NCBI GenBank assembly: GCA_913020715.1
Contig: CAJVZH010000006.1
Location: forward strand, 24,268-88,267
DNA: 64,000 nucleotides
Reading direction: 5' to 3'
Source of the DNA: an uncultured Gammaproteobacteria bacterium
GTDB lineage: Bacteria > Pseudomonadota > Gammaproteobacteria > PS1 > Pseudothioglobaceae
Part shown: positions 1-8,763 of the stretch, in pieces
Numbering within the stretch: position 1 is the first letter of the stretch
Layout: every line of letters begins with the position of its first letter
The notes under the pieces: model-generated
The model's input: only the letters and a program-made list of their open reading frames with translations
The model's database searches: none
Told to the model about the DNA's origin: nothing
Translations under genes and position numbers: made by a program

Positions 1-464
1 GTGGTTTTTGAATATTGAGGGTAGAGAGGGAGTACAATAATTTCATCGCAACCCTTACCTCTTAACTCCTCTAAAGCACTTGATATACAAGGGTTTCCGT
101 AGCGCATTCCCAAGGCAAATTCAAACTTGTTGTCTACAGAAAAATGGTGTTTTTTAAGTTGCTCCAGGAGGTCTTGACAAAGCAAAATAAGTGGCGCCTT
201 GTCTTCTGGATCGCCCCATACTTTTTGGTATTTTTTGGCGGATTTAGCAGGTCGAATATTTAGAATAACAAGGTGCAATATGCACAGCCAGATAAGACGA
301 TTAGGCGGCGGCTGAATGACAAACTTATCGGACAAGAATTGTCCTAGATATTTCCTTAAGGCGCTCTTAGTTGGGGCGTCAGGTGAGCCCAAATTGGTAA
401 TTAAAACGCCTATCTTATTCGAGCTTTTTTGTAAAAAAGAATTTTCAATTAAATGATCGGGCAT
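1..464 (-). CDS. hemH: Ferrochelatase, N-terminal part (runs off the left edge)
   Basis: Ferrochelatase inserts Fe2+ into protoporphyrin IX, the last step of haem synthesis. Reading the minus strand from the ATG at 464 gives about 154 codons with no stop before the window edge. The frame begins MPDHLIENSF, then shows the family's opening GVLITNLGSPDAPT (about residues 19-32). The conserved IVLPLYPQYS motif lies close to the left edge. A full protein is about 320-350 residues, so a little under half is present. A promoter-like pair (TTGTCT, 17 bp, TATAAT) lies just upstream. Identification rests on these motifs; the active-site His/Glu region is outside the window. Confidence 0.9.
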   Translation of the reverse strand, partial: MPDHLIENSFLQKSSNKIGVLITNLGSPDAPTKSALRKYLGQFLSDKFVIQPPPNRLIWLCILHLVILNIRPAKSAKKYQKVWGDPEDKAPLILLCQDLLEQLKKHHFSVDNKFEFALGMRYGNPCISSALEELRGKGCDEIIVLPLYPQYSKT

Positions 465-500
465 TTTGCGACGTTATAAAAAAATAGTAAATTTTGTTAA

Positions 501-529
501 ATTATAGTCTGAAGATGCAAAGCAGACAA
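501..529 (-). promoter_or_regulatory. Predicted sigma70-type promoter of hemH
   Basis: On the minus strand a -35 element TTGTCT (plus 524-529) is followed after exactly 17 bp by a perfect -10 TATAAT (plus 501-506). The hemH ATG at 464 would then lie about 30 nt downstream of the start site. The surrounding 465-755 stretch is AT-rich and shows no convincing gene. Confidence 0.5.
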
Positions 530-755
530 ATAAGCGAGCAAATAGGGTAATAATAGTAAAAATAACAAGAGAATATCAATAAATTATATATAAATCAAAG
601 ACTTAGGTGGTAATTGTCAAATTTTGCGAAAAAGAGGAGATTGTTGCGTTAGTCATATTAGTTGTTAAGTTTATTAAAAAAATTGAAAATACAAGTAATA
701 TGGGGGTTGGTCGATGAAAAATGTCTTTTTGAGCTAAAATTAGCCAACAAACAGC

Positions 756-1154
756 TTAAACCTTGACTCTGCGTCGAACAAATAAATTGGTTAGGCGGTA
801 TTTCTGATTTGGACTTTTTGGTTTTTCAGGAATTGTTAATTCAAGAAAGCCACTTTCAATTAATGGCCTGATAATAACGTTCTTAAATTTTGATTTATTT
901 GTCCTCTTTAATATTTTCATTAACTCTAATGCACTACTTTCATCTTTGCATTTTTTTAAGATTTTAAGATGGTCACTACTTAGTCCCAACTTAGTCCCGT
1001 TGTCTACAAAATCATTGCCAGAATCATATGTAAATGACATCTGCTCTGCCTCTTGCCCTATCACCTGGTTTCTCTTAATCTCTTTTGTCCAGTCTCCAGG
1101 TGGGGTGATTTCTACTTCTGTAACAGCCTCTTCTTTTTTAAATAAATTAAACAT
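756..1154 (-). CDS. Orphan small protein with a Fic/RecG-like C-terminal winged-helix domain
   Basis: This is a 132-residue protein of unknown function. Residues about 1-60 are hydrophilic and match nothing I know. From about residue 62 (KILKKCKDESSALELMKIL) to the end it resembles the small winged-helix domain found at the C-terminus of many Fic proteins and of AlbA-type ATP-binding regulators. The ending, with a GFLELTIPEKPKSPNQKYRLT stretch, is characteristic. In those families the domain is attached to a catalytic or ATPase module, which is absent here. It may therefore be a stand-alone DNA-binding protein or a remnant. There is no clear Shine-Dalgarno before the ATG. It lies upstream of hemH on the same strand, separated by about 290 bp. 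Confidence 0.6.
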   Translation of the reverse strand: MFNLFKKEEAVTEVEITPPGDWTKEIKRNQVIGQEAEQMSFTYDSGNDFVDNGTKLGLSSDHLKILKKCKDESSALELMKILKRTNKSKFKNVIIRPLIESGFLELTIPEKPKSPNQKYRLTNLFVRRRVKV

Positions 1155-1330
1155 ATTGGTTGATTATGACAAATGAATATTGTGGTATTGAAATAAATTA
1201 TAGCTTATTAGTAATAATTAAGTCTTGGCTTATCCTTGAATGCCGTGCATAGGCCGTGCTTTAAGTTCATTTGGGGTAATTAAATATCCTGTTCCACTGG
1301 CTTTAACCCATTTCGGATTGTGTTTTGACG

Positions 1331-1358
1331 AAAAAAATGCCACTATAGGGTGGCATTT
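1331..1358 (-). terminator. Rho-independent terminator of the aap operon
   Basis: The arms AAATGCCAC (1335-1343) and GTGGCATTT (1350-1358) form a perfect 9-bp stem with a 6-nt loop. On the minus strand the stem is followed by a run of seven T residues. It lies about 30 bp past the aapP stop codon. Confidence 0.85.
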
Positions 1359-1390
1359 AATTGATTGTTAGACCTGTAGGTCTCCTGGGT

Positions 1391-2146
1391 TTAATGCGTT
1401 AGAATTTGATCCAAGAAGAGCTTTAAACGATCCGACTCGGGGTGATGGAAGAAGGTTTCTGGGTCATTTTCTTCAACGATTTGCCCTTCGTCCATAAAGA
1501 TAATCCGTTGTGCCACCTTGCGTGCAAAGCCCATCTCGTGTGTTACACAGATCATGGTGATGCCCTCTTTAGCTAATTCAATCATTACGTCTAACACTTC
1601 AGAGATCATTTCTGGGTCGAGCGCTGATGTTGGTTCATCAAAAAGCATAATCTTTGGCGACGTGCATAGTGATCTAGCGATCGCTACTCGCTGCTGTTGG
1701 CCACCACTAAGCTGATTGGGGTACTTCTCTGCCTGATCCTTAATGCCCACCCTGTCGAGCAATTTTAGAGCTTTTTCGCGCGCCTCTTCCTTGCTCTCGT
1801 TGTGCACCCAGATTGGTGCCAGAGTGAGGTTATCAATAATACTTAAATGAGGAAACAAGTTAAAGTGCTGAAAGACCATAGAGACCTCACTGCGAACACT
1901 TCTAATTTTAGCAACGTCATCAGTTAGCTGCGTTCCATTAACGATAATTTCACCTTCTTGAAATTTTTCCAAAAAGTTAACACATCGTATTAGGGTTGAT
2001 TTACCACTGCCAGATGGTCCACAGACGACAATGATTTCACCCTCTTTGATGTTTAGATTGATATTTTTAAGTGCATGAAACTCACCATACCACTTGTTTA
2101 GATTGTTAATTTGGATAATGTTTGCGTTGTTGTTTTCTGTTTTCAT
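1391..2146 (-). CDS. aapP: General L-amino-acid ABC importer, ATP-binding subunit
   Basis: This ATPase of the polar-amino-acid uptake family (AapP/GlnQ/BztD type) energises import through the two permeases encoded just upstream. The 251 residues show Walker [10 protein letters not shown] (about 43-51), the Q-loop FQHFNLFP, the signature LSGGQQQR and Walker [15 protein letters not shown], followed by the H-loop VTHEMGF. Length is normal for the family. It is the last gene of aapJ-aapQ-aapM-aapP; the aapM stop lies 11 bp upstream of its ATG and a terminator follows. The GlnQ family is broad, so the name comes from the two long permeases it accompanies. Confidence 0.92.
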   Translation of the reverse strand: MKTENNNANIIQINNLNKWYGEFHALKNINLNIKEGEIIVVCGPSGSGKSTLIRCVNFLEKFQEGEIIVNGTQLTDDVAKIRSVRSEVSMVFQHFNLFPHLSIIDNLTLAPIWVHNESKEEAREKALKLLDRVGIKDQAEKYPNQLSGGQQQRVAIARSLCTSPKIMLFDEPTSALDPEMISEVLDVMIELAKEGITMICVTHEMGFARKVAQRIIFMDEGQIVEENDPETFFHHPESDRLKLFLDQILTH

Positions 2147-2157
2147 CTTAAACCTTG

Positions 2158-3300
2158 TTAATTTTTGTGATCGGTACTAAAGCGCACTTCAAGTTTTTTG
2201 GAATACCGTGACATTGAGTAAAGAAATACCCACATAGTCATTGTTACAAAGACAAAGCCCTCAGTCTCACGACCCATCCAATGAATGTCGTTTGCGGTCA
2301 TGTTAACCATGGCAAGCATGTCCATCAAGCCAATAATTAGCACTAGTGTTGTATCCTTGAATAGCGAAATAGACGAACCCACTAAATTTGGAATCGATAT
2401 TTTCAGTGCTTGAGGCAGGATAATAAGCGCATTTTTTTGAACGTAGTTAAGGCCGATCGCATCAGCCGCTTCGTATTGCCCAGTTGGAATAGCTTGTAGG
2501 CCACCACGAACGACCTCAGCAAAATAAGCTGCCTGGAACAATGTAATAGCAACTAACGCCCTTAGGAGTTTATCGAAGTCAACACCTCCCGTGAAAAACA
2601 AGGGCAAGACAAACGACGCCATAAAGAGAATAGTAATTAAAGGTACTGCGCGAATAAACTCAATATAAATCGTTGAAAAGAAATTGATTACTTTTAGGTC
2701 GGACTGCCTGCCTAGTGCCAGCATTACTCCTATTGGAAAAGAAATAATAATGCCGACAGAGGCAATAATCAGAGTTAGCATCAAACCACCCCACTGGTGT
2801 GTTTCAACCTCTTCTAAACCAAAAACACCACCAGCTATTAAAAAGAAAGAGGCGATAGGAAAGCCAATAATCATTGCAAGAAAAAATCTGCTCTTGTGCT
2901 GATAGTTTCGAACTAGGCGCGCAATCACAAAAAGCAGTGCAGCCATAGCAAACACAATATCCACTCTCCAGACCAAATCACGCGGGTAGAAGCCATAGAC
3001 AAACATGTCGAACTTTTCGTATATGAATGGCCAGCAGGCTGCTGAGCGGCCGCAAGTTACATTGGTAGCCATTACTTCTCCAAACTCAAATCCTAGAAAG
3101 CTAAATTCGCCGAAATTAAAGTTGGCGTCGAAAATCATCCAATTCAACATTGGCGGGATGGTAACGTAAAGCATGTACAGTGCAGCAAGTGTTAAGCCCA
3201 CATTAACTTTTGAAGAAAATAGGTTTGCTCTTAACCAGTGGACAATGCCTACCTGGCTAATTGGCGGCTTTCTAAGTTCTTGTGATTCGAATACAGCCAT
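2158..3300 (-). CDS. aapM: General L-amino-acid ABC importer, permease AapM
   Basis: This inner-membrane permease has 380 residues, longer than HisM/GlnP-type permeases (about 220-250). Extra length at the N-terminus, with a periplasmic loop containing [15 protein letters not shown], is typical of AapM/BztC. The binding-protein-dependent permease domain occupies the C-terminal half. The EAA-type loop that contacts the ATPase reads [25 protein letters not shown]. The ATG start overlaps a good frame, and only 1 bp separates it from the aapQ stop, indicating translational coupling. Substrate range of this family is broad (Glu, Gln, Asp, His and others); no specificity can be read from the permease. 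Confidence 0.92.
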   Translation of the reverse strand: MAVFESQELRKPPISQVGIVHWLRANLFSSKVNVGLTLAALYMLYVTIPPMLNWMIFDANFNFGEFSFLGFEFGEVMATNVTCGRSAACWPFIYEKFDMFVYGFYPRDLVWRVDIVFAMAALLFVIARLVRNYQHKSRFFLAMIIGFPIASFFLIAGGVFGLEEVETHQWGGLMLTLIIASVGIIISFPIGVMLALGRQSDLKVINFFSTIYIEFIRAVPLITILFMASFVLPLFFTGGVDFDKLLRALVAITLFQAAYFAEVVRGGLQAIPTGQYEAADAIGLNYVQKNALIILPQALKISIPNLVGSSISLFKDTTLVLIIGLMDMLAMVNMTANDIHWMGRETEGFVFVTMTMWVFLYSMSRYSKKLEVRFSTDHKN

Positions 3301-3301
3301 T

Positions 3302-4474
3302 TTATCGCCCCTTGATACTCATTTTCTTATTAACAATATTGAGTAGTAGTGATATACATAAGGAAATTACCAAATACACGGCCATCGTCATTCCCAGAAT
3401 TTCAACCGCCTGTCCAACCTGGTTGAGTACAGTTCCACCAAAGGCTGCCATTAGTTCGGGGTAGCCAATGGCAGTTGCCAATGAAGAGTTTTTGGTTAAA
3501 TTCAGATATTGATTAATTGTTGGCGGGATGGCCACTCTTAGGGCTTGCGGCAAGACCACCAATTTGAGTGATTGTGCCTGGGTGAGGCCAAGGGCAGCTG
3601 CAGCTTCTTTTTGACCCTTATCGACCGCCTCAATTCCTGAACGAATGGCTTCGGCAATATAAGTGGCGGTATAAACGCTAAGTGAAAAAGTAAGTGCTAA
3701 AAATTCTGGAGAAAATGTTTTCCCTCCTTGAAAATTAAAGCCTTTCAGCGAGGGGTAGTCAAGATGCATTGGTGAGCCCAATAGTAAAAAAACAACCAGC
3801 GGTAAGCCCAAAACCAATCCAATTGTGTATCCAATAGTGCGAGTGTGGATGCCGGTCTCGTCGTGTTTCTTCTTAAAGTGGCGCCTCATGAAAACCGTTA
3901 ATATAATGCCGAGAACAAAAGCAATCAGTACCCAGGCAAATCCTGGTTCAGATACGGGTTCTGGGACATAGATACCGCGCTTGTTAATGAAGACCGAGTC
4001 AAAGAAGTTAAAACTGCCACGGGGAGAGGGTAAGGTAATTAGGGCAATGTTGTACCAAAATAAGATTTGGATAAGAATTGGGATGTTTCTAAAGAGCTCA
4101 ATGTAGCCCCCTGCTAGCTTGGAAATTAACCAGTTGTTTGAGAGTCTGGCAATACCAATGATAAGGCCAATAATGGTTGCAAAAACAATACCCACAACTG
4201 CAACCACTAGAGTGTTAATCAAGCCAACATAAAAAACTCGTAGGTTGGAGTGCTCGGGTGTGTAGGCGATCATGGATTCGTTAATATCGAAGCCCGCCCT
4301 ATTCGATAAAAAAGCAAACCCTGTGTGAATCTCACGTGCCTCAATATTGGCTATCAAGTTATCAATGCCGGAATAAAAAACAAAAGCAATAATTAGTAAA
4401 GTGATAACTTGAAACGCAATAGCTCTCGTTTCGTTGTTATTAAGAAAGGAGATTATGGTGTTATCTTTTTTCAT
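3302..4474 (-). CDS. aapQ: General L-amino-acid ABC importer, permease AapQ
   Basis: This is the second permease of the system, about 390 residues, with hydrophobic segments across its length. The permease domain is split by a long insert (about residues 150-260), as is usual for AapQ/BztB. The ATPase-contacting loop is GQKEAAAALGLTQAQSLKLVVLP. I place the start at the ATG at 4474 (MKKDNTIISF). The frame stays open to a TTG at 4510, but the extra 12 residues match nothing and that start has no ribosome-binding site. It follows aapJ across a terminator hairpin and is coupled to aapM. Confidence 0.9.
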   Translation of the reverse strand: MKKDNTIISFLNNNETRAIAFQVITLLIIAFVFYSGIDNLIANIEAREIHTGFAFLSNRAGFDINESMIAYTPEHSNLRVFYVGLINTLVVAVVGIVFATIIGLIIGIARLSNNWLISKLAGGYIELFRNIPILIQILFWYNIALITLPSPRGSFNFFDSVFINKRGIYVPEPVSEPGFAWVLIAFVLGIILTVFMRRHFKKKHDETGIHTRTIGYTIGLVLGLPLVVFLLLGSPMHLDYPSLKGFNFQGGKTFSPEFLALTFSLSVYTATYIAEAIRSGIEAVDKGQKEAAAALGLTQAQSLKLVVLPQALRVAIPPTINQYLNLTKNSSLATAIGYPELMAAFGGTVLNQVGQAVEILGMTMAVYLVISLCISLLLNIVNKKMSIKGR

Positions 4475-4610
4475 GATGGGGTTTAACTGGGTGAAGAAAG
4501 TGTTTAACAATTAACTATCAAGTGCGACAAGTGTCTCAAATTATTACAATCAGTATACGTTTAATCAAATTCACTGAATTAAAACTTGAATTATTAAATA
4601 GTAAATAAAA

Positions 4611-4637
4611 AACCAGCCCACAAAGAGTGGGCTGGTT
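4611..4637 (-). terminator. Intra-operon terminator/attenuator between aapJ and aapQ
   Basis: A perfect 10-bp stem, AACCAGCCCA (4611-4620) with TGGGCTGGTT (4628-4637), has a 7-nt loop and a T-rich tail on the minus strand. It lies 22 bp after the aapJ stop. Partial termination here would give more binding protein than membrane subunits, a common arrangement for ABC importers. Confidence 0.8.
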
Positions 4638-4658
4638 AGGTGTTACTATGTTGGTTGG

Positions 4659-5666
4659 TTATCTAAACGGAGCTGAGTATAAGATACCACCATTTGTCCA
4701 TAGTGCATTTACACCACGAGCAATACCGATTGGCGTGCTAAGACCGATGTTGCGCTCGAAGCTTTCAGCGTAGTTACCAACTTGAGCAATGATGTTGTAA
4801 GTCCAGTCTGAACTTAGACCAACATACTCATGTGTGTTGCCAGAACGACCCATTAAGCGCTCACGCTCAGGGTTGTTAGAAACAACATCAACAGTGGCAC
4901 TAGTTACGCCGATTTCTTCCGCAGTAATCATGGCATTTAGAGACCAACGAACAATGTTAAACCACTGGTCGTCGCCTTGGCGCACTACAGGGCCTAAAGG
5001 CTCTTTTGAGATGATTTCAGGCAATACAACATGCTCTGAAGGGTCATTAGTTGCTGTACGCTGGGAATACAATCCAGAGGCGTCAGTTGTCAACACATCA
5101 CAACGACCCGCGTCATAGTTCGCAGTTGTTTGAGCATTCGTATCAGATACTACTGAAGTGTATTCAATGCCATTTGATTTTGCCCAGTCAGCAAGATTAA
5201 GCTCAGTTGTTGTTCCTGCTTGAATACAAACAGCAGCACCACCAAGGTCATAGGCTGTATCTATACCAAGTGAGGCTTTGACCATAAATCCTTGACCGTC
5301 GTAGTAGTTAACACCAGCAAAGTTAAGACCTAGTGAAGCATCACGAGTAATCGTCCATGTTGTGTTTCTAGATAACATGTCAATTTCACCTGATTGCAAC
5401 GCAGTGAATCTTTCTTTGGCTGTTAATGGTACGAATGTAACCGCGGTTGCATCGCCAAGTGTTGCAGCAGCTACAGCGCGACACACGTCAACGTCAATAC
5501 CTGTCCAAGTACCTGATGAATCAGCTGCAGAAAAACCCGCAAGACCTTTTGATACACCACATTTAACGCTGCCATTGGCTTGAACGTCCTGAAGTGTTCC
5601 TGCTTGCACAGCAAACGCACTAAGCGCTAAAACTGAAGCAACAGAGAATTTTACTAATTGTTTCAT
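4659..5666 (-). CDS. aapJ: General L-amino-acid ABC importer, periplasmic binding protein
   Basis: This is the periplasmic solute-binding protein for the AapQMP importer. The 335 residues begin with a signal peptide (about 1-22, ending AFAVQA), then GTLQDVQANGSVKCGVSKGL, the typical AapJ start. It also shows GIDVDVCRAVAAA and LTAKERFTALQSGEIDMLSRNTTWT, all family hallmarks. A strong ribosome-binding site (AAGGGG, plus 5673-5678) lies 6-8 nt before the ATG. It is the first gene of the operon and is followed by a terminator-like hairpin, consistent with higher expression than the permeases. Confidence 0.95.
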   Translation of the reverse strand: MKQLVKFSVASVLALSAFAVQAGTLQDVQANGSVKCGVSKGLAGFSAADSSGTWTGIDVDVCRAVAAATLGDATAVTFVPLTAKERFTALQSGEIDMLSRNTTWTITRDASLGLNFAGVNYYDGQGFMVKASLGIDTAYDLGGAAVCIQAGTTTELNLADWAKSNGIEYTSVVSDTNAQTTANYDAGRCDVLTTDASGLYSQRTATNDPSEHVVLPEIISKEPLGPVVRQGDDQWFNIVRWSLNAMITAEEIGVTSATVDVVSNNPERERLMGRSGNTHEYVGLSSDWTYNIIAQVGNYAESFERNIGLSTPIGIARGVNALWTNGGILYSAPFR

Positions 5667-6138
5667 TTATTTCCCCTTTGTATTATTAAAAGTTTACTAA
5701 TCCTGAGGATCCCCCCTAGGAATAACGAAGTTTATATTAAGCATGGTTCGGTAGCAAACTAGTTAAACTACAAAAGAATAAAATTAATAATTAGAAGACA
5801 TATTCTAATAAAAACAAAGAGTTTATTCTGTTTTTTTATTAAGAATTATTATTTTTCAAACACTAAAGTTAGTTTAATTCACTAATTATTGAAATAATTA
5901 TAACTTAATTAGCACAAAATACCTTGCAGTCAACCCTTAATTAGACAAGGACTTCATTACTTGAGGCCGCTTCACTCTGTGTAGACAAAAACACCTATAA
6001 ATACATTAAAATCAACCAGTTATTTAATTTTTAGTTATTTATTACAACCACTTATTGTAAATCAAGCAGCCAACTACAGTTATTTATTACTACTACTGGT
6101 ATAAAATAACTAAATATTGACACTATCTTGCTTCAAAA
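5667..6138 (+). other. 472-bp divergent intergenic region between aapJ and nadE
   Basis: This very AT-rich stretch carries no gene. On the aapJ side there is a strong ribosome-binding site and a possible -10 TATAAA (minus strand, plus 5731-5736) with only a weak -35. A short palindrome, ATCCT-G-AGGAT, lies in the probable aapJ leader near 5700-5710. On the nadE side there are four AGTTATTT-type repeats (separate entry) and a -10-like TATAAAAT at 6100-6107. Confidence 0.6.
6018..6111 (+). repeat. AGTTATTT repeat cluster upstream of nadE (candidate operator)
   Basis: The motif AGTTATTTA occurs at 6018-6026. The 13-mer AGTTATTTATTAC occurs twice as a direct repeat, at 6033-6045 and 6078-6090 (45 bp apart). 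The reverse complement AAATAACT lies at 6104-6111, overlapping the TATAAAAT -10-like element and ending 27 bp before the nadE ATG. The last two copies form an inverted pair. Direct and inverted copies around a promoter are what a DNA-binding regulator would use. A link to the HTH domain of NadE itself is inference. Confidence 0.5.
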
Positions 6139-8010
6139 ATGAACAGTAAAACCTCTGAATACCTTGATATGGTACGCCTTAAGACGGGTTTGTCGGATTA
6201 CAAAATTGCTAAAAAATACGACATTAATCAGTCCAATCTGAGCAAATACAGTTCTGGTAAGGCGGCTTTGAGTGAAACACACGCTTGGCTGTTTGCAAAC
6301 ATCCTTGATCTGGATCCAGCAGAAATTGTTGCAAATACCAAACTTGAGCATGCGTTAAATTCTGACAATAAAACTAAAGCCAAATTTTGGCAGGAACAGC
6401 TCAATAAAATATTAGCCGATACACAACCTATTAATATTCAAATCGTCCAATTTCACGCTATTGTTGGCAATATCTCCAATAACGCAAGGGAAATCCTTGA
6501 TATGAGTATCGAGGCGCACGATCTTGGTGCGCATATGATTGTTTTTCCAGAATTGGCACTAACAGGCTACCCTCCAGAAGACCTTTTGTTGCGAGCGGGG
6601 TTTATCAAGCAGGTTGAGTTTCATATTAACGAGCTGTGCAAGAAACTACCCTCTTCAATTATGGTTGTGTTTGGCGCGCCAAGCTCTGCCAATGAAGCCC
6701 TTTATAACAGCGCTTACTGCATTCATAAAAACAAAGTGATGCACGTTTATCACAAACGATCCCTGCCCAATTATGGTGTATTTGATGAAAAACGCTACTT
6801 TAGCCCAGGCGATAGAGCGCTTGTTTTTGAACACCAAGGCAGAAATATTGGTGTGTTAATTTGTGAAGATGCCTGGGTAGGCAACCCCCTAGAAAAATCC
6901 TGCCAAGCCAATGCTGATTTGATTATTAGCTTAAATGCCTCTCCTTTTCAATCGGGCAAGTCTCAACAGCGCTTTGACCTTTATCGCCAGCACGCACTTA
7001 AATGGGGTGTCGATTTGCTTTATGTTAATTCCGTAGGCGGGCAAGACGAGCTGGTATTTGATGGCGGCTCTTTTATGATGAGCGCCAAAGGCAAGATAAT
7101 TCAGCAACTGCCATTTTTTGAGAGTTGCCAGGTGTTGCATAGCAAACCTTGCACCCATACTGATCTCTCTGAGACTGCTTTAACCTACAAAGCACTTGTG
7201 CTTGCTACGAAAGATTACGTCTGTGGCAATGGCTTTGCTGGTTCTCTGATTGGCCTTTCTGGCGGTATTGATTCTGCACTCACGCTTGCAATAGCAGTTG
7301 ACGCTCTTGGTGCTGAAAACGTCAGTGCGGTCATGATGCCTTATCAGTTCACTTCTGACATGAGTCTCGAGGATGCTGAAGGGCAATCGAAGACTCAAGG
7401 CGTTCATTATTCGAGTATCGATATCCATCAAATGGTTACGGCCTTTAATATGTCTTTGTTTGATTTGTTCGATGGTGCCGAAAAAGACACTACTGAAGAA
7501 AATATTCAAGCCAGAGTTCGTGGGGTATTGCTCATGGCCTTATCTAATAAATGGCATAAGATGGTGTTGGCGACTGGCAATAAATCTGAAATGTCTGTGG
7601 GTTACGCTACCTTGTATGGCGACATGTGCGGCGGCTTTGCGCCGCTTAAAGACATCTCTAAAACGCTTGTTTATCAACTAGCTAACTATCGTAATTCGCT
7701 CTCTAAAGTCATTCCCGAGCGAGTGATTACCAGGCTCCCTTCTGCCGAACTGGCGCCCGATCAAGTTGACCAAGACTCGCTTCCGCCGTACGATGCTCTA
7801 GATGATATTCTAATGCGATTTGTTGAAATGAAACTTTCTGTTGAAGAAATTGCTCAACACGGACATGACGTGGAACTGGTTAGAAAAGTCACTTCAATGG
7901 TGCTTAAGAACGAATACAAAAGACGCCAATCAGCCCCTGGACCAAAAGTCAGTAGTAATGCCTTTGGCAAGGAAAGACGCTATCCAATGACTTCTAAGTT
8001 CAAACCTTAG
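6139..8010 (+). CDS. nadE: Glutamine-dependent NAD+ synthetase with N-terminal helix-turn-helix domain
   Basis: It converts deamido-NAD+ to NAD+ using glutamine and ATP. Residues about 96-350 are the nitrilase-type glutaminase, with catalytic Glu138 (FPELALTGYPPEDLL), Lys206 (HKRSLPNYGVFDEKRYF) and Cys242 (LICEDAW). Residues about 355-623 are the synthase, with the PP-loop LSGGIDSA (about 373-380) and KSEMSVGYATLYGDMCGGFAPLKD. Standard enzymes are about 540 residues. Here about 90 extra residues precede the glutaminase. They look like an XRE/DUF3693-type HTH (YKIAKKYDINQSNLSKYSSG, about 21-40). No Met lies near the glutaminase start, so the fusion is read as one chain. It is convergent with the second importer. 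Confidence 0.93.
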   Translation: MNSKTSEYLDMVRLKTGLSDYKIAKKYDINQSNLSKYSSGKAALSETHAWLFANILDLDPAEIVANTKLEHALNSDNKTKAKFWQEQLNKILADTQPINIQIVQFHAIVGNISNNAREILDMSIEAHDLGAHMIVFPELALTGYPPEDLLLRAGFIKQVEFHINELCKKLPSSIMVVFGAPSSANEALYNSAYCIHKNKVMHVYHKRSLPNYGVFDEKRYFSPGDRALVFEHQGRNIGVLICEDAWVGNPLEKSCQANADLIISLNASPFQSGKSQQRFDLYRQHALKWGVDLLYVNSVGGQDELVFDGGSFMMSAKGKIIQQLPFFESCQVLHSKPCTHTDLSETALTYKALVLATKDYVCGNGFAGSLIGLSGGIDSALTLAIAVDALGAENVSAVMMPYQFTSDMSLEDAEGQSKTQGVHYSSIDIHQMVTAFNMSLFDLFDGAEKDTTEENIQARVRGVLLMALSNKWHKMVLATGNKSEMSVGYATLYGDMCGGFAPLKDISKTLVYQLANYRNSLSKVIPERVITRLPSAELAPDQVDQDSLPPYDALDDILMRFVEMKLSVEEIAQHGHDVELVRKVTSMVLKNEYKRRQSAPGPKVSSNAFGKERRYPMTSKFKP

Positions 8011-8020
8011 GGCCTTCACT

Positions 8021-8761
8021 TTATTTTGGGTGTTGTAGGTAAGGAGTGAATTTGATTTCAAGATACTTCACCAATTGAGTGACTAAAAAATTAAGAACCA
8101 AATACAACAAACCTGCAATCAAGAAAATTTCTACTGGCGTCCAGTATTTAGCAATAATTTGCTTGGCAATGCCTGTAATTTCCATCAAAGTGATAATACT
8201 AACAAGGGAGGTTCCCTTGACCATTAAAATCATTTCGTTGCCATAAGCTGGCAGTGCCTGCCTAAAAGCAATAGGAAAGATGATTCGTCGATAAAGCAAC
8301 AGCCCGCTCATTCCCATTGCTCGAGCAGATTCAATTTGGCCGTATGGCACCGATTGCAAGCCGCCCCGAATTATTTCCGCTGTGTAGGCTCCTGTGTTTA
8401 GCGTTAGCGCAAGAATACCACACCAATAAGCCTCTCTTAAAAATGGCCACAGAAAGCTTTGTTGAACGAATTCAAATTGCCCTAAGCCGTAATAAAGTAA
8501 AAATACTTGCACCAAAAGTGGCGAACCCCTAAAGTAAAAAACATAACCACGGGAAAATCCATTAAGCAGCCTATTATCAGAAAGGCGCATCATTGCAATT
8601 CCTAATGCCAAAAATAAGCCAGCCAATAACGAGATTGAAACCAACTCAATGGTTAACGGCACACCTTTAAGTAGGTCTGGAAGCTTCTCACACATTAAAT
8701 TAAAGTTAAGCCAACTCTCTCTGCCGGGCAACCCTTCACACATTTGATAATAACTTGACAT
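8021..8761 (-). CDS. HisM-type amino-acid ABC importer permease
   Basis: This 246-residue polytopic permease belongs to the polar-amino-acid uptake family (HisM/OccM type). The membrane domain begins around residue 35 with GVPLTIELVSISLLAGL. The ATPase-contact loop reads GQIESARAMGMSGLLLYRRIIFP. It is last in the order binding protein, ATPase, permease, permease, and its ATG lies 2 bp after the preceding permease stop. Histidine, arginine/ornithine or opines are the usual substrates of such two-permease systems; the sequence does not distinguish them, so no symbol is given. Confidence 0.88.
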   Translation of the reverse strand: MSSYYQMCEGLPGRESWLNFNLMCEKLPDLLKGVPLTIELVSISLLAGLFLALGIAMMRLSDNRLLNGFSRGYVFYFRGSPLLVQVFLLYYGLGQFEFVQQSFLWPFLREAYWCGILALTLNTGAYTAEIIRGGLQSVPYGQIESARAMGMSGLLLYRRIIFPIAFRQALPAYGNEMILMVKGTSLVSIITLMEITGIAKQIIAKYWTPVEIFLIAGLLYLVLNFLVTQLVKYLEIKFTPYLQHPK

Positions 8762-8763
8762 AG

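Noticed and set aside
1230..1343. A 37-codon minus-strand frame (GTG start) with protein-like composition, containing KWVKASGTGYLITPNEL
   Set aside because: Its start lies inside the aap terminator stem, it has no ribosome-binding site and no recognised family; it may be a gene remnant, but support is too thin.
4475..4510. Upstream TTG start for aapQ adding 12 residues
   Set aside because: No ribosome-binding site and no family match in the added residues; the ATG at 4474 is preferred.
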